Shown in pieces: positions 34,923-43,283 of a DNA stretch of 64,000 nt. This DNA comes from Tessaracoccus defluvii (GTDB lineage: Bacteria; Actinomycetota; Actinomycetes; Propionibacteriales; Propionibacteriaceae). The notes beneath the pieces are model-generated. The model saw only the letters and a list, made by a program, of their open reading frames with translations, did not search any database and had not been told where the DNA came from. The position numbers were made by a program, and so were the translations under genes. Where the stretch lies: NCBI RefSeq assembly GCF_014489575.1, contig NZ_CP060789.1, positions 3,658,001 to 3,722,000 on the forward strand, in the 5' to 3' direction. Position 1 is the stretch's first letter, and every line of letters starts with the position of its first letter.

Positions 34923-37137
34923 GAGCGTCATCATCTACCCGAAGCAGGACAAGCTGCTCGACTCGTCGATCAAGCAGAAGGCCTACAGCTTCCTCGAGAA
35001 GCTCGCCCAGGACGACAGCGCGCCCGGCCTGCACATCGAGCCCGTCAACAACGCCGCCGACGCCCGCGCCCGCACCGGCCGGGTGGACCAGCAGTACCGG
35101 GCGCTGCTGTTCAAGCTCACCACGCCCACCTCGACCGCCTACGTGGTGCACGGCATCTACAACCACGACGACGCCTACACGGTGGCCGCCAAGGTCAAGC
35201 TGACGATCAACCCCATCAACGGGCTGCCCGAGTACAGCGAGACAGCGGCGCCGGATCCCGTCCTGACGTGGGCGGAGCCGGCTGCTGCCGAGCCCTTGCC
35301 GGCAGCGCCCCAGCCGTTGATCGCGTTCAGCGCGGCCGACCTCACCGTCTCCCTCGGCATCCCGCCGACCACCTCGGAGCAGGCCGTCGCGCTCACCAGC
35401 AAGGACGCGCTGCAGACGTTTGCGCAGACGCTGCCCGAGTGGCAGGGCCTCGCGCTGCTGCTGCTGGCCGACGGGGAGTCGATCTCGCAGATCCAGCAGG
35501 AGCTGGAGATCATGAACCGTCCGATGAGCCACGAGGAGGCCGCCACCCGGTTCGTCGAGCCGGAACCGGTGAGCGACCAGGAGCTCCTCGACAGCTTCGA
35601 CCACCCCAGCGCCCAGATGGGGTTCGCCAAGCTTGCCGGCGCCGATGAACTCCGCCGGGTCATCACCGGCGGCGACTTCTCCGCCTGGCGCGTGTTTCTC
35701 CACCCGCAGCAGCGCACGTGGGTGCGGGGCAATTGGAAGGGCCCCTACCGGATCTCCGGCGGCGCCGGGACCGGCAAGACGGTCGTCGTGCTCCACCGGG
35801 CGCGGCGGCTCGCGGTCGAGGACCCGGGCGCGCCCATCGTCGTCACGACCTTCACCACCAACCTGGCCGCAGAGCTGTCGCGGAGTCTCGAGCGGCTCGA
35901 CCCGGACCTCCGCTTCGCCGACGCCCTCGGCGCGCCCGGGCTGCACGTCAAGGGGATCGACGCGCTCGCGCGGGCGGTGGTGCAGTCGGCTGGGGCCGAC
36001 GTGAGCGAGGCCGTCGCGACCGTGCTGGGCGTGGGGCGCACCGACATCGGGGGCCGGACCGACACCGACGCCGCCTGGCGCCAGGCCGTGCTGCGCGCCG
36101 GGGAGGACCTGGACGAGAAGCTCCGCAAGCCGGCGTTCCTGGCCGCGGAGTACGAGATGGTGATCCTGCCGCACCGCATCACGCAGCTGGCCGACTACCT
36201 CAAGGTGGCGCGGGCGGGTCGCGGGGTGCGGCTGTCGCGGGCGGGGCGCAAGGCCGTGTGGGCCGTCGTCGAGGCCTACCGCGGCGCCGCCCGCGAGGCC
36301 GGGACGCTCGACTTCGCAGAGGCCGCCTCCATCGCCGCCGCACACCTCGAGGCGACGGGGGACCGGCCCGCCCGGCACGTCCTCGTCGACGAGGGGCAGG
36401 ACTTCAAGCCGTGCCACTGGCAGCTGGTCCGGGCGCTGGCTCCCGAGGCGCCCAACGACATCTTCATCGCCGAGGACGCCCACCAGCGCATCTACGGGCA
36501 GAAGCTGATGCTCTCGGCGTACGGAATCCGTACCCAGGGGCGGTCGCGGGGGCTGAAGCTCAACTACCGCACCACGGCGCAGAACCTGGCGTGGGCCGTC
36601 GGGGTGCTGACGGGGCAGGAGGTCATCGATTCCGACGGCGAGGCCGAGACCATGGCCGGCTACCTGTCGGCGCGCACCGGGCCGAAGCCGGAGGTGCGGT
36701 CGTTCCCGACGCTGACGGCGGAACTGGACTTCGCGGCCGACCTCGTCGGCTCCTGGGTGGGCAGTGGTGACGTGGCGCCTGAGACGGTCGCGGTGCTGGT
36801 GCGCGACAGGGTGACCCGCGACCGCGTCGTCGCCGGGCTGGGGGAGCGCGGCGTCGAGGTGAGGGCCTTGGAGGCGGGGACGGTGAAGCCCGGGTACCCG
36901 GTGGCGCTGACGATGCACCGGGCGAAGGGCACGGAGTTCGCGCGGGTGCTGCTGTTCGGGCTGAGCAAGGACTCGATGCCGATGGGGTTGAAGGCCTACG
37001 ACTACGACGACGAGGAGCTCAGTGAGGCGCAGCTGAGGGAACGCTCGCTGCTGTACGTGGCGGCGTCGCGGGCGCGCGACGAGTTGGTGGTGACGTACAG
37101 CGGCACCCCGTCGTCGCTGCTGCCCGCATCCCAGTGA
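34915..37137 (+). CDS. UvrD-like SF1 helicase with N-terminal RelE-like domain
   Basis: A 740-residue protein from GTG 34915 (GGAAGGA upstream), overlapping the stop of the DUF1998 helicase by 8 bases. Residues 1-105 read like a RelE/ParE-fold domain as found on some actinobacterial UvrD-type helicases (HIEPVNNAADARARTGRVDQ, then VVHGIYNHDDAYTVA). Helicase motifs follow: Walker A SGGAGTGKT (~281-289), VTTFTTNLA, LVDEGQDF (~489-496), LNYRTTAQNLAWA, MHRAKGTEF (~667) and LYVAASRARDELVV. It should unwind or track along DNA or RNA with 3'-5' polarity typical of the family. The toxin-like fold may serve as an RNA-binding or ribosome-related module, but catalytic residues cannot be judged here. Operon context ties it to the DUF1998 helicase. 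Confidence 0.85.
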   Translation: MPESVIIYPKQDKLLDSSIKQKAYSFLEKLAQDDSAPGLHIEPVNNAADARARTGRVDQQYRALLFKLTTPTSTAYVVHGIYNHDDAYTVAAKVKLTINPINGLPEYSETAAPDPVLTWAEPAAAEPLPAAPQPLIAFSAADLTVSLGIPPTTSEQAVALTSKDALQTFAQTLPEWQGLALLLLADGESISQIQQELEIMNRPMSHEEAATRFVEPEPVSDQELLDSFDHPSAQMGFAKLAGADELRRVITGGDFSAWRVFLHPQQRTWVRGNWKGPYRISGGAGTGKTVVVLHRARRLAVEDPGAPIVVTTFTTNLAAELSRSLERLDPDLRFADALGAPGLHVKGIDALARAVVQSAGADVSEAVATVLGVGRTDIGGRTDTDAAWRQAVLRAGEDLDEKLRKPAFLAAEYEMVILPHRITQLADYLKVARAGRGVRLSRAGRKAVWAVVEAYRGAAREAGTLDFAEAASIAAAHLEATGDRPARHVLVDEGQDFKPCHWQLVRALAPEAPNDIFIAEDAHQRIYGQKLMLSAYGIRTQGRSRGLKLNYRTTAQNLAWAVGVLTGQEVIDSDGEAETMAGYLSARTGPKPEVRSFPTLTAELDFAADLVGSWVGSGDVAPETVAVLVRDRVTRDRVVAGLGERGVEVRALEAGTVKPGYPVALTMHRAKGTEFARVLLFGLSKDSMPMGLKAYDYDDEELSEAQLRERSLLYVAASRARDELVVTYSGTPSSLLPASQ

Positions 37138-37254
37138 CAGTGACGGCCCTTGTCGGTGCCGTCGACGGCGAAGAGCCGAGTCAGCCGGCGCAGAGGGTCC
37201 CTCGACGAGAGCCGAATGATTGCCCGGATCTAGAAGCCGCGAAGGGCCTCCGAA

Positions 37255-37511
37255 TCAGTGCTGCCAGAGTGCGGTAACGGGAAGGATGTGCAGCCAGCCG
37301 CCGACGACGGCGGTCTGGGTTCCGGTGTGGAGGCAGGCACCCGTGATGTTGAGGTCGGGGAAGCGGTCTCTGAAGCGGATGAGGTTGGTCCAGGCCGCCG
37401 GTAATGGAGGTGCTGCTCTTGACTTCGATGGACAGGAGACGCCCGTCGGCCAGTTCGATGATGAGGTCGACCTCGAGGCCGTCGAGATCGCGGAAGTGGT
37501 GCAGGCAAGTA
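37255..37511 (-). pseudogene. C-terminal fragment of a DUF4143-type AAA ATPase, frameshifted
   Basis: Reading leftwards: LHHFRDLDGLEVDLIIELAD, then GRLLSIEVKSSTSITGG, then after a frame change RFRDRFPDLNITGACLHTGT and HILPVTALWQH. This is the C-terminal DUF4143 domain of AAA+ proteins, with its restriction-endonuclease-like (D..IEVKSS) core. The ATPase half is absent. It marks the right flank of the defence cluster as decayed DNA. Confidence 0.65.
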
Positions 37512-37680
37512 AGGGGTGTCACTCTTGCAGACAAGAGGCTGTGAACTTGCAGATTTGAGCTGATCAACCTGCAGGATTGAGGCATGGATTCCGAGCAACG
37601 ATTCCACGTCCGGGTTGTGTCGCCCCACGGCAGTCGACCCAAGCTACTTGGTAGTTCGGTGTCGTAGCGGGTACCAGACC
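37512..37680. other. Decayed flank between ATPase fragment and IS
   Basis: No gene, promoter or repeat could be recognised. The sequence contains a few out-of-frame near-ORFs only. Confidence 0.4.
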
Positions 37681-38657
37681 TAGGGCGTGTCTCCCAAAGA
37701 TCTGGGTCGATGGGCGGGATTGTTGACTCATGTCTCGTTTTGCTGTGCTCGATGACGCTTCCTGGGCCCGGATCGAGCCGTTGATGCCGTCCTCGGACGG
37801 CCGCCGGGGGCGGCCCTTCCGTGACCACCGCGAGGTGATCGAAGGGATCATCTACCGTCTGCGGACCGGGATCGCCTGGCGGGACCTCCCCGCGTCCTTC
37901 GGCCCCTGGCAAACCGTGTGGAAGAGACACAAACGATTCAGCACCGACGGCACCTGGGATCGCATCCACGCCCGGCTGGTCGCTGAGGCCGACGCCAAGG
38001 GCGAGGTCGACTGGACCGTCAGCGTGGACGCCACTATCAACCGCGCCCACCAACACGCCACCAACACCAAGCGCGTCGAGCGACCAGCGGGCCTCACAGG
38101 GGGCTGAATGGAGTTACAAGAACTCCTCCGCAGACCCCGCCCACGAGCCACCCGACCACGCGATCGGACGCTCCCGCGACGGGCTGTCCACCAAGATCCA
38201 TCAACTGGTCGACGGCCGCAAACGCCCCCTGACGATCACGCTGACCGCGGGCCAGGCCGCTGACTCGCCGGTGCTGAAGTTCCTCTCGGCCGACCTCGCT
38301 GTCAAACGACCCGGGCCAGGCCGACCACGCACACGCCCTGAGGCGGTGCTGGGCGATAAGGCCTACTCCGGTCGCGGCAACCGGACGCTGCTGCGCAGCA
38401 AACGCATCACCGCCGTGATCCCGCAGCGGGCCGACGAGATCGGACACCGGCAACGCCGCGGGTCCGCAGGCGGACGCCCTCCAGCGTTCGACAAGGTCAC
38501 CTACAAGAACCGCAACGTCGTGGAGCGCTCCTTCAACGACCACAAGCAATGGCGCGGCATCGCTACCCGATACGACAAACACGCAGCCATCTACCGAGGA
38601 AGCGTTGTCCTACGCGCGATCACCCTCTGGCTTCACGCATAAGGAGACACGCCCTAG
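37681..38657 (+). mobile_element. IS5-family (IS427-like) insertion sequence
   Basis: Perfect terminal inverted repeats GGGCGTGTCTCC (left, from 37683) and GGAGACACGCCC (right, to 38655) bound a two-frame transposase gene. Both ends are flanked by CTA or TA, the small target often used by this subgroup. The element is about 0.97 kb, a normal size. It separates the defence cluster from the copper island and could have helped join them. Confidence 0.85.
37730..38642 (+). CDS. IS5-family transposase in two overlapping frames
   Basis: The first frame (ATG 37730, stop near 38104) gives FAVLDDASWARIEPLMPSSD, GIAWRDLPASFGPWQTVWKR and VSVDATINRAHQHA with the first catalytic Asp. The second frame (to 38642) gives AIGRSRDGLSTKIHQLVDGR, AVLGDKAYSGRGNRTLL (second Asp) and NVVERSFNDHKQWRGIATRY (catalytic Glu). 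The frames join with a +1 shift around the five-G run in ACAGGGGGCTGAATGG near 38098. IS427-type elements normally make their transposase by frameshifting, so this may be functional, although a one-base error would look the same. Confidence 0.8.
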
Positions 38658-39049
38658 ACGAGTCAGGACACACCTGGGCCGCGATTCACCTGCCTGCTTC
38701 CACGACGCCAGCGCTACCAGCACATGACCGAGGGGCGCCACGTCGAGCTCGCACAGCGACAATCCGCGATGGCTGAAGCCGATCCGGCACCATCGTGGAC
38801 CGCCGCTCATTCCTGTCACGCGGGCTGATCTACTCGCGGGCGGCTGCCCCTGAACCCTTACGGAGGGCGTTGACGTGCCGCTGGGTTCCTGCTGCCCTGC
38901 CCCTCCACAGGGGGAGCGGGGCGACACGGCGATCAGAGGGTCTCCATGGTCCTGAGGACTTCGATGGTGGTGGCCATTCTGCGTATCACCGCGGCTGCGA
39001 CGGTCTCCTGGTGAGGTGTGAGGTCCATTCGGTCAAGTGAAGAGGGTTC
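38658..39049. other. Non-coding stretch between IS and tyrosinase remnant
   Basis: No coding sequence supported on either strand. GGTCAAG near 39030 resembles a half-site of the copper-island operators but without a partner at 11 bases. The rest may be decayed mobile DNA. Confidence 0.4.
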
Positions 39050-39214
39050 ATGATGGCTCATCCGGTTCGGCGCAACATCGCCCATCTTTCGGCTTCGGAG
39101 CGTCAGGCGTACATCGATGCCGTGTTGCAGGCTGACCTGCATGCCTTCTCAGACGGCGTCTCGTACTGGGATAAGCAGGATCAGATCCACCAGGTGACGC
39201 ACAAGGGGCCGTGG
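39050..39214 (+). pseudogene. N-terminal stump of a tyrosinase
   Basis: ATG 39050 (GAAGAGG upstream) begins MMAHPVRRNIAHLSASERQA and continues ADLHAFSDGVSYWDKQDQIH, the N-terminus of actinobacterial tyrosinases, binuclear copper oxidases. The frame then leaves the family right where the first copper-binding His block should follow (after QVTH), and the remaining ~200 residues are absent. A copper enzyme remnant next to a copper-resistance island is consistent with the theme, but it cannot be active. Confidence 0.7.
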
Positions 39215-39305
39215 GGAGCGGCGCTTCTGGTCACTGGTACCCCCCTTGCCTTGGGCGTTCGCTTGGTTTGTGTGGTGGGGTCGGAGCCTTCGCCGCGGCC
39301 AAGTT

Positions 39306-39560
39306 TCAGTGGCGGTGCCCGGAGCCTGGGCGGCCGTGCATGAGCAGCATCATGCCGGCGCAGAGGAGGCCGCCGATCAGGGCGCCTCCGCCGCCTCCGC
39401 TGAACAGGGACCACAGGCCGAACCCGATCAACGGTAGGCACATCAGGAGCATGTGCCACATGTGGCCACCGTGGCCTTGGTGCTGCTGGGCGGGTCCGGT
39501 GGCCGCGGGTGGGGCGTCGGGGCCGGTGTCGGTGGGGCGGTGGTGGCTGTGGAGGCTCAT
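39306..39560 (-). CDS. Small DUF2933-like membrane protein of copper loci
   Basis: An 84-residue protein. The N-terminus is His-rich (MSLHSHHRPTDTG and QQHQGHGGHMWHM); it then has a membrane segment (LLMCLPLIGFGLWSLF), a Gly-rich turn, a second segment (ALIGGLLCAGMMLLM) and a His-rich tail (GSGHRH). This Met/His-rich, two-segment layout is typical of small membrane proteins next to csoR and copA; their role is not established, though copper binding is a fair guess. It is the last gene of the leftward copA-csoR group, with an 11-base-spaced operator-like array 70-100 bases upstream, so it probably has its own regulated promoter. Confidence 0.7.
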   Translation of the reverse strand: MSLHSHHRPTDTGPDAPPAATGPAQQHQGHGGHMWHMLLMCLPLIGFGLWSLFSGGGGGALIGGLLCAGMMLLMHGRPGSGHRH

Positions 39561-39632
39561 GAGCCGGGTTCCTCTCGTTCGGGTGCTGCTTCCACTGTGC
39601 GGGGTCCGGATTCAGATCCGATCCGCGGCCGG

Positions 39633-39659
39633 TCAACCTCTGATCAAGAACGGTTCAGC
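39633..39659. promoter_or_regulatory. Operator-like array 1, three half-sites at 11-base spacing
   Basis: TCAAC (39633), TCAAG (39644) and TCAGC (39655) are spaced exactly 11 bases apart upstream of the small membrane protein gene. Such tandem half-sites on one DNA face are typical of OmpR/PhoB-type response regulators, one of which is encoded at 49373-50080. Confidence 0.5.
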
Positions 39660-39936
39660 TGCGGACGAGGCGGGCGATGGCTGTGGAGGCCTCGGCGACC
39701 TTGGCGTCGCGGTAGGCGGGCTCTGGGGAGTGGATGGCCTGGGTGAGGCAGTGGCGGAGGTGGTTGCCGACCAGGTCCAGGGCGACTGAGCGCAGCGAGC
39801 CGGTGACTGCTGAGGTCTGGGTGAGGATCTCGAGGCAGTTGGCGTCCTGGTCGACCATGCGGGCGATGCCACGGATGTGGCCTTCGATCACCGCGAGTTG
39901 GCCGATGAGTTCCTGACGCTGTGGGTTGCTGGTCAT
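39655..39936 (-). CDS. csoR: Copper-sensing repressor CsoR
   Basis: A 93-residue four-helix CsoR/RcnR-family regulator (MTSNPQRQELIGQLAVIEGH). Ligands Cys34, His59 and Cys63 have the same spacing (25 and 4) as the Cu(I) site of characterised CsoR proteins. The helix-1 pattern GQLAVIEGHIRGIARMV is diagnostic of the family. CsoR represses copper genes by binding G-tract operators, and Cu(I) releases it. It is encoded 27 bases downstream of copA on the same strand. The two best G-tract operators are at 42787-42803 and 45586-45601. Confidence 0.9.
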   Translation of the reverse strand: MTSNPQRQELIGQLAVIEGHIRGIARMVDQDANCLEILTQTSAVTGSLRSVALDLVGNHLRHCLTQAIHSPEPAYRDAKVAEASTAIARLVRS

Positions 39937-39963
39937 TGTCCTGGACCTGGTCTGGTACGGCGC

Positions 39964-42753
39964 CTAGTGGTGGTGCGGGGCGGGGGTGGGCTCGTGGTGG
40001 TGCTCGCCGTCGGTGTGGGGGTGTCCGTAGCGGGCGGGGTCGGCGTCGAAGGCTTCGGCGCAGTGGGTGGAGCAGAAGTAGATCGTGGTCTCGCCGATGG
40101 TGCGGGTGGCGGCCGCGGTGGCGGGGCTGACCTTCATTCCGCAGACGGGATCGATGTGGGTGGCGGCGGTGGTCTTCTTGCCGAACATGGGGGTGTCCTT
40201 TCCGGTGGTGTGGTGCTGGGTGGTGGGGGTTTCGCCGCCGATTTCGACGACGGGGGTGACGGGGGAGCCGGTGGTGGGGGACTCGTGGATGGGGTGTGGT
40301 GCCCAGCGGCGGAGCCGGTTGGCGTTGGTGACCACCGACAGTGAGGACAGGGCCATGGCTGCGGCGGCGACCATGGGGCTGAGCAGGATCCCGAAGACGG
40401 GGTAGAGCAAACCTGCGGCGATGGGGATGCCGAGGGTGTTGTACAGGAACGCGAACACCAGGTTCTGTTTGATGTTGCGCATAGTGGCCCGCGACAGGTC
40501 AACGGCGGTGACCACCCCTGACAGGGCGCCGGAGATCAGGGTGATGTCGGAGGATTCGATGGCCACGTCGGTGCCGGTGCCGATCGCGGAGCCGACGTCT
40601 GCCTGCGCGAGGGCGGGGGCGTCGTTGATGCCGTCGCCGACCATTCCGACGATCTTGCCTTCGTCCTGGAGGCGTCGGACCTCGGCGGCCTTGTGGGCGG
40701 GCATCACTTCGGCGACCACGCGACGGATCCCGACCTGGGAGGCGATCGCGGCGGCGGTTGCCCGGTTGTCGCCAGTCATCATGATGACCTCGATGCCGCG
40801 TGCCTGGAGGGCCGCGACCGCGGCCGGGGAGCCGTCCTTGATGGTGTCGGCGACCGCCACGATTCCCGCGGGGAGCCCATCGACGGCCACCAGCATCGGC
40901 GTCTTGCCCCCTGCTGCGAGCGCGTCATGCAGCGGCCGCAGCGTGTCGGTACTGATGCCATTTTCGTCGAGAAGTCGCCGGTTGCCGACCAGGACGTCGT
41001 GGCCGTCGACGTGGCCGCGGACGCCTTGCCCGGTGACCGAGTCGAAGTCAGTGACCTCGCCCAGGGTGAGACCGCGGTCGGTGGCGCCGGTGACGATCGC
41101 CGCCGCCAGGGGGTGCTCGGAGCTGTTCTCGATAGCGGCGACCCAGCCGAGGAGCTGGTTCTCATCGAACGCTGCGACGGTGGCGACGTCGGTGAGGGTC
41201 GGTACACCCTTGGTGATGGTGCCGGTCTTATCGAGGATGATCGCGTCAAGCTTGTGCGCGGTTTCCAGTGCTTCAGCGGAGCGGATCAGGATGCCGTGTT
41301 CGGCTCCCTTGCCGGTGCCCACGGTGATCGACATCGGGGTCGCGAGCCCCAAAGCGCAGGGGCAGGCGATGATCAGGACCGAGACCGCGGCGACGAGCGC
41401 GAACACGAACACCGGCGGCGGACCCACCAGCAGCCAGATCGCCAACGTCCACACCGCGATGATGATCACGACCGGGACGAAGTAACTCGAGACCTTGTCC
41501 ACCAGGCGTTGGATGGGGGCCTTCGAGCCCTGGGCCTCACGGACCAGTTTGATGATCTGGGCGAGCATGGTGTCGGAGCCGACCTTGGTGGCGACATATC
41601 GCAGTGCCCCGGTGGCGTTGATGGTGGCGCCGATGATGGTGTCGCCGACGGTCTTGGCCGCAGGGATGGATTCGCCGGTCACCATCGACTCGTCGACAGC
41701 GGAGGATCCGTGGATCACCTCACCGTCGACAGGCATCTTCTCCCCGGGACGGATCACGATCACATCGCCGACGACGACGTCCTCGACCGGGATCTCCAGT
41801 TCGGTGTCGTCGCGCAGGACCCGCGCGGTGCGGGGCTGGAGGCCGATCAGCTTACGGATGGCCTCACCGGTGCCGGCCTTGGCTTTGGTTTCCAGGAGCC
41901 GGCCGAGCAGGATCAACGTGATGATCACACCGACGGCTTCGAAGTACACCTGCCGCAACTCCTCAGGCAGGAGGCCGGGGGCGAAGGTGACCACCAGGCT
42001 GTAACCGAACGCCGCGACAGTGCCCAGCGTGATCAGCGAGTTCATGTCCGCGGTGCGGTGCGACAAGGCCCGCCACCCGACGCGGTGGATCGGCCACCCC
42101 GACCACAGCATCACCGGCGCAATCAACGCCAACTGCAACCACGGACTCATCAAGATCTCAGGCACCCAGGTGGCGCCGAACAGTTCGACGGCCATCACCG
42201 CGATCAGCGCCGGGGCTGTGAGGATCGCGCCGATGGTCACCCGCCGGGTCAGGTCCCCGATCTCCGCGGCCCGCTCCGCCTCATCGTCATCGGCGCCGTC
42301 GGTCGACAGACCCGTCGCCGCCGGGGAGGCGGTCGTCTGCGCATGATGCTCCGGTGCGGTGGTGGGGGTGGGTGCGGTGTGGGGGTCGCCGGTGACGCGG
42401 ATCAGACCGGAGACCATGTTCATGCCGCATGCGAAGCGGAACTCGCCGGCCTCCGTGGGCGTGAACTCGACGGCGGTGGTGCGGTACGCGGGAAGGCTCG
42501 CGTTGACCTTGAAGTCCGACATCACAACTCGCGAGGTGCACTCACCGCCCTCTCGGCGGTCGAACATGATCCGCACCGGCATCCCGGGACGCACCCCCTC
42601 GATCACGCCGGGGTTGTAGCCCCCGTCGACGGTCACATCGACCACCTGAACACCGTCCTCGATGCGGACTTTCCCGGCCCGTTTCGGGCCAAAGAAGAAC
42701 CACAACAGCAGCCCGGTCAGGACCACCGCCCCACCTATGACCAGCCAGAGCAT
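39964..42753 (-). CDS. copA: Copper-exporting P1B-ATPase with N-terminal cupredoxin and C-terminal YHS domain
   Basis: About 929 residues. From ATG 42753: a membrane anchor ([14 protein letters not shown]), a cupredoxin-like domain (~20-115) with [10 protein letters not shown] ligands, a linker, then a P1B-1 ATPase: CPC at ~464-466, DKTGT (~507), the SEHPLA phosphoribosyl-like HP motif, [10 protein letters not shown], and NxxYN/MxxSS-type signatures in the last helices. The C-terminus is a YHS domain ([10 protein letters not shown] and [11 protein letters not shown], ~866-912) and a His-rich tail. It exports Cu(I) to the outside. An upstream ATG at 42786 is in frame but lies within the CsoR operator, so 42753 (GTGGAGAT before it) is preferred. 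It is controlled by CsoR and probably by the two-component regulator. Confidence 0.9.
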   Translation of the reverse strand: MLWLVIGGAVVLTGLLLWFFFGPKRAGKVRIEDGVQVVDVTVDGGYNPGVIEGVRPGMPVRIMFDRREGGECTSRVVMSDFKVNASLPAYRTTAVEFTPTEAGEFRFACGMNMVSGLIRVTGDPHTAPTPTTAPEHHAQTTASPAATGLSTDGADDDEAERAAEIGDLTRRVTIGAILTAPALIAVMAVELFGATWVPEILMSPWLQLALIAPVMLWSGWPIHRVGWRALSHRTADMNSLITLGTVAAFGYSLVVTFAPGLLPEELRQVYFEAVGVIITLILLGRLLETKAKAGTGEAIRKLIGLQPRTARVLRDDTELEIPVEDVVVGDVIVIRPGEKMPVDGEVIHGSSAVDESMVTGESIPAAKTVGDTIIGATINATGALRYVATKVGSDTMLAQIIKLVREAQGSKAPIQRLVDKVSSYFVPVVIIIAVWTLAIWLLVGPPPVFVFALVAAVSVLIIACPCALGLATPMSITVGTGKGAEHGILIRSAEALETAHKLDAIILDKTGTITKGVPTLTDVATVAAFDENQLLGWVAAIENSSEHPLAAAIVTGATDRGLTLGEVTDFDSVTGQGVRGHVDGHDVLVGNRRLLDENGISTDTLRPLHDALAAGGKTPMLVAVDGLPAGIVAVADTIKDGSPAAVAALQARGIEVIMMTGDNRATAAAIASQVGIRRVVAEVMPAHKAAEVRRLQDEGKIVGMVGDGINDAPALAQADVGSAIGTGTDVAIESSDITLISGALSGVVTAVDLSRATMRNIKQNLVFAFLYNTLGIPIAAGLLYPVFGILLSPMVAAAAMALSSLSVVTNANRLRRWAPHPIHESPTTGSPVTPVVEIGGETPTTQHHTTGKDTPMFGKKTTAATHIDPVCGMKVSPATAAATRTIGETTIYFCSTHCAEAFDADPARYGHPHTDGEHHHEPTPAPHHH

Positions 42754-42786
42754 CACAATCTCCACTTCTTCTCGACTCCCACCCAT

Positions 42787-42803
42787 TACCCTGGGGGGGT
42801 ATA
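42787..42803. promoter_or_regulatory. CsoR-type operator of copA
   Basis: TACCCTGGGGGGGTATA is a pseudo-palindrome with the TA-C-tract/G-tract-TA layout of CsoR sites (minus strand TATACCCCCCCAGGGTA). It lies 34 bases upstream of the chosen copA start. Confidence 0.7.
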
Positions 42804-42848
42804 ACTCGAGGGTAGACCCAGGAAGGTTCGGAAATGACCCAGAGGGGG

Positions 42849-42864
42849 TCAGGCTTCGGTCAAG
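42849..42864. promoter_or_regulatory. Operator-like site 2 upstream of copA
   Basis: TCAGG (42849) and TCAAG (42860), 11 bases apart, about 95 bases upstream of copA. The longer context GGGGGTCAGGCTTCGGTCAA is repeated almost exactly at 45643-45662, upstream of the ABC genes. Confidence 0.5.
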
Positions 42865-42880
42865 ATTTCCGGGCCACCGC

Positions 42881-43156
42881 TCACAGAGGCGGCGTGGAGC
42901 GGTGTCGGACCCCGGGGCGGGGGCGGCGCAGGCGTCGGGTCAGCTCGAACCCGGAGCGGTCGAGGGTGGCTCGGACCTGGTCGCAGGTCACGGCTCCGGC
43001 CGGGGCCAGGGTCAGCAGCGACTCGCCGTGCGGCTCCAGATCCAGGGCGACGGTGTGCACCCCGGGTAGGGCGCGGACTGCGTCGACGGCGCTGATCATG
43101 CAGCGCCAGCAGCTGAGTCCGCGCACCCCGTAGGTGGTCTGTGTCATCGTCGTCAC
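42881..43156 (-). CDS. HMA-domain metal-binding protein, CopZ-like
   Basis: A 91-residue heavy-metal-associated domain protein. The metal loop is GLSCWRCM (Cys16 and Cys19) in place of the usual GMxCxxC, followed by the beta-alpha-beta pattern [20 protein letters not shown] and [19 protein letters not shown], and a basic C-terminal extension of about 20 residues. It should carry Cu(I) in the cytosol and pass it to CopA or CsoR. The GTG at 43156 follows AGAGGG at good spacing; an ATG three codons later is possible. It precedes copA on the same strand but has a separate operator-like site upstream. Confidence 0.8.
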   Translation of the reverse strand: MTTMTQTTYGVRGLSCWRCMISAVDAVRALPGVHTVALDLEPHGESLLTLAPAGAVTCDQVRATLDRSGFELTRRLRRPRPGVRHRSTPPL

Positions 43157-43242
43157 GTCGAATCACCCTCTCTTCTCTGGTCGGTTTCGCGTGTCCAGGT
43201 CGATGGTGCCCCGGGCTGTGTCCGGGACTGGTCTGGGTGTGG

Positions 43243-43258
43243 TCAAGTTCTAGGCAAG
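43243..43258. promoter_or_regulatory. Operator-like site 3 upstream of the HMA gene
   Basis: TCAAG (43243) and GCAAG (43254), 11 bases apart, about 86 bases upstream of the HMA gene start and overlapping the out-of-frame tail of the ABC permease. Confidence 0.45.
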
Positions 43259-43283
43259 ACCGGGGTCGGGCCGCGCGTGCTTC

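Noticed and set aside
12680..37137. Naming the cluster outright as DISARM or Druantia
   Set aside because: No PLD-type DrmC, separate DrmB, DruH or cytosine methylase was found, and gene order differs. Similarity is at the level of domain types only without a search.
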